Source: Arthrinium phaeospermum (Eukaryota > Ascomycota > Sordariomycetes > Amphisphaeriales > Apiosporaceae). Taken from it: a DNA stretch of 64,000 bases. The stretch is taken from assembly GCA_006503535.1 (NCBI GenBank), contig QYRS01000001.1, positions 2,914,001 to 2,978,000 of the forward strand, given 5' to 3'. The notes beneath the pieces are model-generated. The model had not been told where the DNA came from. It worked only from the letters and a program-made list of their open reading frames with translations, and searched no databases. The translations under genes were made by a program, and so were the position numbers. Positions 24,398 to 34,734 of the stretch are shown here, piece by piece; within the stretch, counting starts at the first letter, position 1, and the number at the start of each line of letters is the position of its first letter.

Positions 24398-27244
24398 GAC
24401 CTAGAAGGTGGTGGTCGACCCTGCTCGACACGATCCAACCTGTGTGTTTTGGTCCGTCTCAGACAATCTACCCAGATCGATAGCCGTGAAAACTCGCAAT
24501 GATCTCCAACAGGGGTCCCGGAAAATCGCTACTCAAATCCAAGGGGCCCTTTTTTACCAAAGTGTCACTCGGATTCTAGGTAGATAGATGCCAGGTTGGG
24601 TATATCCCCAGGCCACACGTTATGCGCAATCTCCACGGCGAGCAAACAGCCCAAAACTGGGGAGGGCTGCAAGCCTGCAAGGTAAACGGCGCGGGCCACC
24701 GACTGAAGGATGAGTGCGCTAAGCCCACCAAAAAGTGTTAACGTTCTTGTTCGGCTCCTACGTGGAATTCGATCCTGAGGGTCTCGGTCTGAAAGTCTTC
24801 ACCGGGAGGTTATTTGCTGCCCATCACTTGTGCTTTTCGAGGCTGGATTGAGACATCACGGGAAAACCCCCATTCGTGTACCAGAGCCGACCTGGGTAGA
24901 GTTGGTAGGATGTGCGATGTGCGAGGCTGGAAGCGCAGTCGTAGGTGAAGTGTACTGGGCCGGAGGGGTCTCAGTCTCATGCAAACTTCCAAAGGTTCAA
25001 AATATGGTTAACATGAGGGTGGGAGGAAGGTTGGAATTGCAACAGCAGGGGAGACAAGTCAAATGCATGTTTTGTATCAAAACCATTTCGCTCTGGGCAT
25101 GTTGGACGATACACTGTAATTATAGCCACATGCATGACTAGACCGGTTGGCATGAAGAGCGAATCCAATCACAGCCGTGGGCACAGAGGCAGGTACCATT
25201 CATGTACGTAAAGCACCTACGGAAAATAACATTAGCATACGGGGGCCAAGGAGGGGGTGGAATAAACGAACGCAATTGGCATGTTGTTTTGCCAGTCGCG
25301 ATTGGGGCTAGTCGCATCAGAAGAGGACCGCAGTGACTCGCAGTGCGCAGTGCAGTATGTGCAGCAGTGGCACGGCACGTGGCACGCCCCCCATCGCAGT
25401 TGCCAGCAACACGAGAGAGAAGGGCGCAAAAAAAAAATGAATTACCTACAACCAGCCATGAATCAAGCCGGGTGAACTGTCACACGATCATTTGCCGCTT
25501 GGACAATTTTTCGTAGATGGGGGCAGGGCTTGTATGGGCTATGGGAGGGTTCTAGTTGCGGTACCTACAGCAGGTACGGAGTAGGCAGTAGGCTAATAAG
25601 GGGGGCCCATATTGGGGCAGGAGGCCAAGCAAAGAAGCAAGCAGCAGACAGCAAATGGATCAATTCCAGAACCGCTGGCTGGCTTCGGAAGCGGCACCGC
25701 CAGACCCTCTGCCCAGACCAACCCACACCTCAATCTACCTGGGCTGGGTCTAGTTCTTCACCCTGGACGGCACGTAAGCACGCAACCACGCAACCTCCAG
25801 CCTGCTTGCTGCATGTTTTGTTCAAACTTGCCGTTTGTTTCTAGGTGCTTGGCACACACAAGTCGGCGTCTAACAAACTCGCGCGGGAAACCTTGCCGTG
25901 TTCCTCCTAACTCTGAACGTGCTAAAATAGAACCCCATGTACCTGAAGCTGCCTAACAGATGCCATACATCACCCGCTCAATTACATATATGTAGGGACG
26001 ACCTAGTATAATCCACACATGCGCAGCTCTGGGAGGGGGTACGTAAGTGAAGCTGAAGTTGAAGTGGTTTGGCAGCTTTAGCTCAAAAAGTAAAGATATA
26101 TCTGCATCCAATATCCAATTTAGTTCTAATAGGATGGATAGTCGACACCAAGTTTAATGGGCTGCCAGGCGGGAGAACCAGGTTGAAGGCCAGCGATCTC
26201 CATTTTTCTGGTGTAGGTTGCGATCCAAACCCAAGACATCCCCTCCATTGACATTTCGACCTGCAGTTTGGTTCGAACCAGAATTCCTTTTGCATAGGGG
26301 CAGTTCCATCGTCATTTGCCTTAGGTAAGCAGGCCGACTTCACACCATTGAATCGTATAGTCTTCGACCAATTTACCACCCGAGATCCGCCCTGAGATAC
26401 CATTCTGAGACGCATGCAGAGATGGCGGGCGGCGACGTAAAACATACCGCAAGCGACGCGAGCTACTTGAGTCACTTTCAGAAGATTTTTCTGGCAGTGA
26501 GTGTGGTTGCGTGTCTTGGTTAAAGTGAGCGCATATACACAAGACGGAACGTTCGACAGTTCCAACTTACGATCACCAGCGCATGTACTCGGGGAAAACA
26601 AATACGAGTTCACGTCTGAGAAAAAACCAACTTATGAGCCCTGCATGTTTGGCACTTGAGCAGGGGGAAAGGTTATGTATGTTACGAGGGATTACTACGT
26701 ACATGTAGCCAACAGACGCCAGATCGATTCATTGCGAGGGGTTAGGGAAACTAGCTCTGGATGGCGTCTCTACCCTTACAGAATGAACAAAAAAAAAACC
26801 CCTTACTTACTTTCTGCATGTGTACGTTCACATCACGACTCTTTCTCGGAATAGCTGCACATTTCGCTCTTCCAGGCAAATACTTGGCCGCCCTTTTCCA
26901 TGCCCGAGAGCGACTCGGCGTATCGTGAATCAGCAGAGATAGCAAATAGAGCCCTGCATATTTCTGTAATGAGAAGTACATAACGCAGGGCATATATCCA
27001 TCAATTCCATCCGCCCGCCCCCGGTTGTTTGATACGGACCGTTCCGGCATCAACTGTGTCGGAGCCCACCAACCACCGGGGCAAAGCTCACCGGAGTGTG
27101 CAGCTTGTAGAGAGCTTGCATGCGCCAAGATCCATGTTCTAGTCAAAGATGCACCTGCTGTGCTACACCCGGCCAACCTTGTGCTTCCTCCATCGTCCCC
27201 GTCACCCGATGAAACAAGAGTAAAATTAGAAATAACCAAACTCA
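24398..27244. other. Intergenic, no gene seen
   Basis: About 2.8 kb. It should contain the promoter of the RA-PH gene (left) and of the acetyltransferase (right). The longest frame, 176 codons on the minus strand at 26083-26613, has no recognisable motif and no codon bias. No RNA gene found. Confidence 0.5.
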
Positions 27245-27978
27245 ATGGACGACGTCAGCTCCTCTCCCCCCTCTCGACGCAGCCAGGCCGCGACAGCGCA
27301 AGGCCAACGGTCTGGTGTAGCCATTGTACCCCGTACCGCGGACGACCTGGCGGCTCTCGCGCGAATCTTCGAGGCCACCTTCGAGGCATCTGGGTATCCC
27401 GTTGAGGGACCTCCCGCTCTAGATCCTGCTGCAGCTCCTGCATTAGTCGAATACTTCTCCGGCCCCCCTGCGCAAGAGCGTGGCGGTTTCGTAGCTGTTG
27501 AGGATGACGAGACGAGGAGGGCCACGACTACGACAGAGCAGTACAGCAGCAGCGCTCAGACCCCGACCTCCCCGCCGCGGCGAAAGGTTCTCGGCCATGT
27601 CAGTCTGAGGCGCGTCGACCCCCACTCCATCGAGGCCAGGCTCTGGAACGCGTTCAGAAGGGAGCCCCGACAACAGTCCCAACATCACCAGCCGCCGCTG
27701 ACAGCTGCTGCTTGTGGGGAGTGTCCCGATTGGCTATCGACCCAGCGGCACAGAAGCGCGGGGTCGGGGGTCGCTTGATGGACTACGTCGAGCAAGAGGC
27801 GAGACACGCGGGCAAGACACTCGTCTTGGGCGTGCTGCACAAAGATGTCGCGGCCATACGAATGTACGAGCGGCGCGGCTGGGTTCGATTCGGCCAGGAG
27901 GAAGGGTTCGCCGGGAGAGACGGGAGGCTATGGACGATGTACTACTATGGTTTGAGCAACGATGCTGCTCTGCCTTGA
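27245..27978 (+). CDS. GNAT family N-acetyltransferase, one apparent frame break
   Basis: Acetyl-CoA-dependent acetyltransferase, substrate unknown. The 5' part (MDDVSSSPPS...) carries the N-terminal GNAT elements: VAIVPRTADDLAALARIFEATF, then FVAVEDDE and VLGHVSLRRV. The 3' part, in the next frame, has the core acetyl-CoA motif VSRLAIDPAAQKRGVGGRLM with QKRGVG as the Q/R-x2-G-x-G loop, followed by LGVLHKDVAAIRMYERRGW, the usual last strand. The two halves overlap and together cover a whole domain, so the frame is broken once, between about 27690 and 27715. One missing base restores 244 residues. No intron with valid ends removes the break without losing motif residues. Confidence 0.75.
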
Positions 27979-28141
27979 AAGAAATGGTTTAGGACTTTTG
28001 GGTATTGGGCCATTCGAGGGGGTGAAGAGATGAGCAAAAGAATAGATAAACGCAAGACAGTATGCCTGTCAATTTATATACTAGCCATATTCAATGGTAA
28101 GACAACTATGTACAGTCAAAAGGCACAGTCTTTGCCAGATC

Positions 28142-29098
28142 TCAAGGCGTCCGAGGCTCAAAGCTTTCCCTCGTGGGCGACAGGGGCACGAAAACAGCCT
28201 GCGGATAATCCTCGAACTCGGGAAGATCGCACAAGCCCGAGACTTGGCACATACCCACCTCGTCCTGCGCCAGCGCGGTCGAGAAGGCGTCTTGTTCCGC
28301 CTGGGTCATCTTACCCCAAAGCGTCTTGCCATCGCGCCGCTCTAGATCGTCATCGTCGTTGTCGTCGTTGTCGCCGCCGTCGTTCCCATCATCGCTCGTA
28401 CCCCGTATCGTCCGTGTACTTACCGTCGCGTCGTACGCCTCGCCATCACACATGACGAGCTTGCGGCGCCGCAGCACTCTCATAAGGTAAACCTTGGATT
28501 TGACGCCGAACCGCGCCTTGAGCTCGGGCGGTGTCCAGTCTCGGAACCCGCCTCGGAACAGATCCCGCTCGAGAATCTCCTCCTTGGGGCGCCCAGCATA
28601 GCTCTCGGTCCACTCCTTGTCTGCCCAGTCGAAGAACTCGTAGTAATCGCTCAAGCTTTCTTCGTCGTCGGCGTACCGTTCAAAGGCCGTCTTCTTGGCC
28701 GCGTCGAGGAGGTTACTCCTACTCCTGCGTAGTGGCGTTCGCTCCACGGGTTCCATGAAGCCCCGATCATTGGCCCCGTCCTCGACCTTGAGGTATGCGC
28801 AGCCCTCCCAGAATCCTCCGCGGTTCCATGTCTCTGGGACCACGGGGGCTTCGAGGTGACTGCGCTCGGTGGTTCTGGTCAAGGGGATATCCCTTGTGTA
28901 TGCAGCCGCGATATCCCTAAGCTCGCTGGCTGACGTGTCATATAAATCGTTCCTGTAAGTTGAAGCCCAGGCTTCATCCTCGAATGTGCTTGGCTTGACC
29001 GTGGCTGCTAGGCTCTGCCTCCAACTCCCATCCCCTTTCTTTTCCTTGACTTCGAACACGTTGTTGCCCCTGTCGATGATTGTCAAACCGGATGACAT
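28142..29098 (-). CDS. Hypothetical protein with acidic stretch
   Basis: I recognise no family. A single exon encodes 318 residues from MSSGLTIIDRGNNVFEV. The protein is rich in charged and aromatic residues (YYEFFDWADKEW, FRGGFRDWTPPELKARFG). It has a basic patch (MRVLRRRKLVM) and a run of Asp/Asn (DDGNDGGDNDDNDDDD) at about residues 235-255. There is no signal peptide or membrane segment, so it is probably soluble. The composition is that of a real protein, and the frame is uninterrupted over nearly 1 kb. A GTAAGT inside the Asp/Asn region is a tempting donor, but its possible acceptor would break the frame, so I keep one exon. The short gap to the acetyltransferase (163 bp, tail to tail) carries no other feature. 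Confidence 0.65.
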   Translation of the reverse strand: MSSGLTIIDRGNNVFEVKEKKGDGSWRQSLAATVKPSTFEDEAWASTYRNDLYDTSASELRDIAAAYTRDIPLTRTTERSHLEAPVVPETWNRGGFWEGCAYLKVEDGANDRGFMEPVERTPLRRSRSNLLDAAKKTAFERYADDEESLSDYYEFFDWADKEWTESYAGRPKEEILERDLFRGGFRDWTPPELKARFGVKSKVYLMRVLRRRKLVMCDGEAYDATVSTRTIRGTSDDGNDGGDNDDNDDDDLERRDGKTLWGKMTQAEQDAFSTALAQDEVGMCQVSGLCDLPEFEDYPQAVFVPLSPTRESFEPRTP

Positions 29099-29853
29099 TG
29101 TAGTATGCCAATACCGCGAAACGTCAATCTGTGACCCCGGGGTACAGCGGAAAGAAGTCTTTGCAAGTCGATTCAGTTAGTTCTCTATACGCGGGTCTTT
29201 CCTCTCATTACTGCATAGTACCCAAGCCCATCCTTTATATAACAGCATCTAAGCTAAATACATATCGCCAACCCATTGATAATTGCCAGGAACAAGAGTG
29301 AGTTCGGCAAGACGTGGCATGGCTTTCAGTGGCAGGATCGCATTGTGGACCAATTGGCGAAGAGACAAAGACTGCAACTGTGACCTGCTACCAGGCGTCA
29401 TTGTCCTAAAACCTCAATGTCTATGGGCTGAAATAAGAAACGCCATAATATGCATAGTCCAGAAAGACTTCTTTGTTGCATTCTTCCTCCCACCAATGAG
29501 ATCATACGGCGTTGGCACATATCGGCGTTTCAACTTGGTGAGTCACCGTTGACCAACTGGCCGTCAGTTGGAGATTGGGGATGAGACCCAAGAAGCAGCG
29601 TAAGAAGTCGAAACAGCCCCTATCTCAGTATTCTAGGACTAGGGTCGTCCTGGGATAATGATAGGATGCCCTCCTTTCGAAACTGCTGTTGAGAGTGAAA
29701 GCTTTACGGAACGAACCGTGTGTCCCACTCTTATTAAAAGTGGATGGAAAATGGTATGTCGTGGCCCACCAGTGAGCTCAGTAGTATAGTCAGCCATAGA
29801 GACAAACTTTTCATCGAATCATCCAGCTGATCTCACCAGCTCATGATTAAACA
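29099..29853. other. Intergenic, no gene seen
   Basis: About 750 bp between the hypothetical protein and the tRNA. It should include the promoter of the former. Nothing else recognised. Confidence 0.5.
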
Positions 29854-29966
29854 GGCAAGATGGCCGAGCGGTCTAAGGCGCTCGACTCAAGCGACAGCTT
29901 GACCATCATTAGATGGTAACAATTCGAGTCAGGAAACTGGCGGGGGTTCGAATCCCCCTCTTGTCA
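29854..29966 (+). tRNA. tRNA-Leu (anticodon CAA) with intron
   Basis: The ends GGCAAGA and TCTTGTC pair over seven positions with one G-U, followed by discriminator A. The D arm is GCCGAGCGGTCTAAGGC. The anticodon arm reads CTCGA, CT, CAA, G, then an intron of about 31 nt, a base and TCGAG. A variable arm typical of class II tRNAs follows (TCAGGAAACTGGC), then the T arm GGGGGTTCGAATCCCCC. The intron lies directly after position 37, the standard place in eukaryotic nuclear tRNAs. The A box (TGGCCGAGCGG) and B box (GGTTCGAATCC) are intact. Confidence 0.95.
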
Positions 29967-29997
29967 TAATTTTTGTGTCCGTCGAAGCTATTACATG

Positions 29998-30018
29998 CTC
30001 TTTACCTTTTTCTTTTTA
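29998..30018 (+). terminator. T-rich pol III stop region
   Basis: Two T tracts in the first 50 bases after the tRNA would terminate RNA polymerase III. Assigned from position and base content only. Confidence 0.35.
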
Positions 30019-30648
30019 CCGCTATTTGCACACCGTAACGATTTTCCTTTCCACGCCATCCACCCAACAGGCATCTTATCGCAATACTCCGTAGAGCGCA
30101 TCGAATTCTGATCCCTTCCCCAACCCTGTTTGCTCTTTTTGATTATCACCCCGACTAGGACCGCCAGGCCCACCGAGCAGCTCCGCAGCTAACTGTGTGT
30201 CCCCCGCTTCTCTCCGTTCCCAAACGGGTATCGTGACCGGAGCTCGCACGAGGATCTGTCTATCTGCTTCACACATCAGCCGGCTAAACGACCCCAGCTC
30301 ATCTGGCTTCTAGCTCGCTCTGAAGGAGAAATTACATGGCGCCAAGGAGAAGAAACTGAACCCCCCTCAGCTGGGGTCCTGCCCAGCCGGGTGATGGGAA
30401 GCTTGACTGGGAATGTTTCCTTGCTTTTATCGATCATGAACATGCATCTGCAAGGGAGCGTTGCAAGGTTGCCGGAATCTTAACCGGGCGCTGGCCGGCT
30501 CTTTACATGATACGTTCCTCATTTAATTATTTTGCAGCTATTCCTATTCCTAGTAGTAGAGAAAATCCACCATACGTAGCTGGGCTGCTGCCAAGGCAGG
30601 CAAGTTGGCATGGCCGTTAAAGGAGTGGATTGACTTCACGTCGCCAAG

Positions 30649-30655
30649 TATATAA
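30649..30655 (+). promoter_or_regulatory. TATA box of the chitin deacetylase gene
   Basis: TATATAA about 90 bp before the start codon, followed by a pyrimidine-rich leader (TCTCTTCTCTCGG). Confidence 0.6.
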
Positions 30656-30740
30656 GATCTCTCGAAGGTCTCTTCTCTCGGGCTCTATCTGTATCTCCAC
30701 GGTGTTTCTTTAAGCCTGTGATAAGACAACCGCTGACACC

Positions 30741-31809
30741 ATGCGCGTATCCGGCATCCTGAACACCGCAGTATTTGCGCTTTGCGCCGCGGCGGCTACC
30801 GTGCCGAGTCCGGTCGAGGTCATCCGCCGCCAACACAACGCCGGCACGGTCATCACCAAGTGCGCCAAGCCGGGTGTCCTCGCGCTGGCCTTTGACGATG
30901 GGCCGTATCAATGTACGGGCGTCCCACTTTGATTTCGCATCCGTACAAATTTGTGTATTGACCATGTTCGCAAATAGACACCTCTAAGCTGGTCGACACA
31001 CTGAACAATGCCGGCGCCAAGGCAACCTTCTTCTTCACTGGCACTCTATACGGTAGGGAGGAATCCAAATGATCAATTTGCCATCAAGAACGGAAGCTGA
31101 CATGGAGTCTTGTATAGGATGCATCTACAACCAGCGAGCTGCTGTTAAGAAGGCCTACGACAGCGGTCACCAGATTGCTTCGCACACATGGTTAGTTATA
31201 CTAGCTAGCACCCATCTCTCAACTGGCTTTTCACCAGACTAACCTGTCTTCCTTTCTCCCCCTTAGGACGCACGCCAACCTGGCCAACCTCGGGACCTCG
31301 CAGATCCAGTCGGAGATGCAGAAGGTCGAGCAGGCCTTCGTCAACATCTTCGGCAAGAAGCCCGCCTACATGCGGCCCCCCAACCTGGCCACGAGCAGCA
31401 ACATGCTGAACACCATGCGCTCGATGGGCTACAGCGTCATCACCAACGACATCGACTCGGGCGACTGGAACGGCCAGTCCCCGCAGCAGAGCCAGCAGAA
31501 GTTCCAGCAGGCCGGCGCCGGCGGCAACGGCCACATCCCCCTCATGCACGAGACCTACGCCTCCACCGTCGACACCCTCGTGCCCTGGCTCATCAACTGG
31601 GCCAAGACCAACAACCTCAAGCTGGTCACCGTCGGTAAGTAGCATATTTCTGTCGTTGGGGTTCTCCTGCCCACTCGTTTCTCTATCCCAACCGTGAAAT
31701 ACAATGGGTTGTCGCTGACTGAACGGTTAAAATAGCCGAGTGTTTGAATGACGCTGGTGGCATGTACCAGTCTGGAAGCTTCCCTGGAAATGGTCAGGGC
31801 AGCTGCTAA
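30741..31809 (+). CDS. Secreted chitin deacetylase (CE4 polysaccharide deacetylase)
   Basis: Removes acetyl groups from chitin, giving chitosan, in the wall or outside the cell. Five exons: 30741-30912, 30978-31052, 31118-31190, 31267-31634 and 31736-31809. All introns are GT-AG and all joins are in phase, giving 253 residues. A signal peptide is clear (MRVSGILNTAVFALCAAAA), followed by a dibasic RR at about 29-30 that could be a propeptide cut. The five CE4 motifs are present in order: AFDDGP (catalytic base and metal Asp), SHTWTHA (metal histidines), RPPN, DIDSGDW and LMHET. There is no chitin-binding module or GPI tail, so it is a small, free, single-domain enzyme. Cysteines near both ends (ITKCAKPG, AECLND, GSC at the end) suggest disulfides. 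It may protect hyphae from chitinases or help hide chitin from a host; that is inference. Confidence 0.94.
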
Positions 31810-34734
31810 GGCATCATGTCCTTGCCAGCCTGTCTCCTGGAATTGCCAATCTTTAATATGATGCGGGAACATACTCCACCAAATAAAGCACTGGAGGTCG
31901 GCCGAGCGACTTAACTAGGTACTCAATAAATTTAAGCGTCCCGCCTCATTTCGTGGCAGGATCGGGGAAGCTTCCGGGTGTCCTGTTTATGGGTGAGGAA
32001 TTGCCAATCCTTGATATGTATTTGCCCGGCTTCTCATGCCTCAAGAGAAGAGTCGCAGGCAGCGCTCATACGAAAAGACCACTCGCTTATGTATGAGCTG
32101 TGAAGCGTTAACTGTTGAAATAGAGCTGCATTGCTTGCTCACTGGTTTTCTCTTATTGTAAGCCAGAACCGCATACACAAGCAGTCGTTGCCTTGGTGCC
32201 GTGTCGCATTCAGCCCCTTTTCTGCTGCGACCAAGAATGCCATGGCTGCCAGACTATGAAAATTTACTCAGCAGCAAAGCATCTGCTGCACGCACATATA
32301 GGTGAATGTGCCGCTGAGCCAAAAGCCGACGGCCGACTGATGGATCAGTCGGTTCATTGGTATATGTGTCTTGTCAGAACCAACTCATATCCCGCAGATG
32401 AATATCAATATATACCCACTGAATACAGCTTTCCTCCCTTATCCGGGCCAGTGTAGCCCCCCGTCTTAGATTCTATCGTCACTACCAAACAAAGAGACGT
32501 GAACCAGCTTTTTATGGACGGCTCATTGCTACAAACCAATATTGGTGGCCGGATGGTCTAGATGGCCCCCACGAAAGTCGATATTGGAGATATATGTAAG
32601 GAGGGCAACGTGATGTCAGTCTCACTCAGCACTGGCACCCGCCCTGCGGTGTTGGGATCTGCAGATCGTTTACCCCAGGGCAAAATGATCAATCATGAGC
32701 CATTGCAGCACGCACCTACGCACGCAGCATGCTGATCCTGAGAGGCACATGCACGACATAGCTTCTAAACATACCGAAACTGGGGTTACATGCGGCCACG
32801 TACAAAAGCCCGGCCAGCCTATCACATATCATACCGGAGAAGTTTGGGTAATCCCAGAACCAACGTGCTTTGATTTACGGGCGGAAGGAGTGTCATTTGC
32901 CACGTGCCTGGTGTAACCTGCAGAAGAGGTTACCTTATTGGTGTCTGGCAGGGTTTCCCAAATCCACGTCTTCTACATACGTTCACGCAAGGAGGTGTTG
33001 GTTTTCGCCTGGCGACGACTTGTCAGGGGGTGAATGAACGCTGCTGCTATCCGACAGTCCCCCTACTGCAGCCTATTAATAGCGCCGGGAAGTACCTAAT
33101 TTGTATTCACGATCCGGCTAGTGCGGGGCAGAAGAACCCGACAGACTGGGTCAGTGAAAGGATGCTACTCCGTACCTCCATTGCGATGGGCATAACAGAT
33201 CTGGGGGGATCTCAGGTGGTTGTTAACAAACAGAAAGCGTGAATTATTACAAAGCAATAAATTGAATATTAGCAATAAATGTCATCTGCCATGGTGTCAG
33301 ATACGTCGGGGCGTGTAATTGCCGTTATTGCAGGGGATGCCAATAGCCCAAAAGTCCTAGACGGGGTGGCCGGGAATTCGGTTTCTGTGTCCTGTCGTGT
33401 TGCGCCTCTCTTGAATACCTACTTACCTAGCATTGCGTGACACGGGCATGAAACTAGGAGCGCATCCTTTATCACCGGCGTTTGTCGTTCATGCGGGCGG
33501 GCAATCACGCCTGCTTGTCATGGACTGTAATAAGTCAGGTACCTGCTTCTGCCAACCCATGTTGGCAGTAGGGCTCCCGTCGCGGCTTGTCACTGCAAAT
33601 CCTGGGCGGCCAGAGTCATGCATGCGACTTGATGGGATGGATCATGGATCACTGCATCACCCACTCCGATCCACATGCACCCAACATTCCCACATGAAAA
33701 GAAGAAAGTATTGGACTTGGACTCAAGGAGCAACAATCGTCATTTCAAGGAAAACAAGAGACATGGCCCCTATCCCAATACTTTGTTGTGAGCTCGCTTT
33801 AAGATTCTGGTGATTAATAGACCATGCACCACCGCCGGGAAATTGCCTGTGCCTGCTGGTCCTAGGTAGTAGTAATCCAATATGTTCGCTGGAGTCTGGA
33901 CGCTGGCAGGGCGGGAAGACTGCACGGTACTTGCCGTGCCGTACCTTACCCACACTGCCCGCCTGCACCTCCAAATGGCCCCTAGAACCACACCTTGTCT
34001 TGGTTGACCTCTGCGAGCCTCGATTGACGAAACTTGGGAATACTCACATGCCATGCCAGACCTAACATTGTGGTAGTCAGTCGGTGGATGCCCCCATCAC
34101 ATCCACTTGCTGAGTCCCCTCATCCCTCTATTACTAAGTGACGATTTGCAAGGGCTTTATATTGCTGCTGAGACACCAATTCCCAGCGACCGCCCAAATC
34201 GTCCCTGCCTGCTCCCATCCGACCCGATACCTTATTTTCTGGCACACGTGCCTGACTTCCCGGATACTTCAATTCTTCGGCCGCCACCTTCATTCGCCGT
34301 CGTACAGCGAGGAGCCCCTACTTTTGGACGTTTTCCTGTTGGCCATTCACCGGCGTTGCCAATCAGGCTCTCAGCCGCGACCGACAAACTCTCAACCTTT
34401 CGAGTTGCCCGAAACATTTCCTGCTGCTTCAAACTCACTTCAATCGTCTCGTCTTTTGCGAAAAAGAGTTCCGCACTGCACTGACTCGCCAGGTGCAGGA
34501 AGGGGTTATGATCTCATCTCGTTTTCGCCAATTCGACTAACAGGACTAACACGATTGGCGCCCATCTCCTTACTGCCACCAGCGATCCCGCGAGCCTCTA
34601 TTCCACTCTACTCAAAAATTAATCGACCTGTCTTCCTGGTTACACTTAACAACACCACGACGTTATCTCGCCAGGCTCGTAGACAGGGCTGCCGTCATTT
34701 CAGGCCCAACCCGGGTCTCCGTCGCCCGACTAGC
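31810..34734. other. Intergenic and long leader before the tyrosine phosphatase
   Basis: About 2.9 kb. A possible poly(A) signal for the deacetylase (AATAAA) is at 31882-31887. From 34138 to the phosphatase start the frame is open for 199 codons without an ATG; the sequence is pyrimidine-rich like a leader. No other gene or RNA recognised. Confidence 0.5.

Larger units (their letters stand above)
29967..30740. other. Promoter region of the chitin deacetylase gene
   Basis: About 770 bp. A TATA box is at 30649-30655. A T-rich stretch right after the tRNA (TTTTTGT, TTTTTCTTTTT) would stop RNA polymerase III. No other gene seen. Confidence 0.5.

Noticed and set aside
26083..26613. 176-codon frame on the minus strand
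   Set aside because: No recognisable motif; codon use like non-coding sequence; no promoter-like context.
28395..28480. Possible intron inside the acidic hypothetical protein (GTAAGT)
   Set aside because: The only plausible acceptor (ATCTAG) changes the phase and would break the frame that continues well beyond it.
17961..32956. The 17-mer ATTGGTGTCTGGCAGGG present near 17961 and near 32938
   Set aside because: A single pair of exact 17-mers is not far from chance in 64 kb on two strands, and the flanks do not match. No mobile-element ends are seen at either site.
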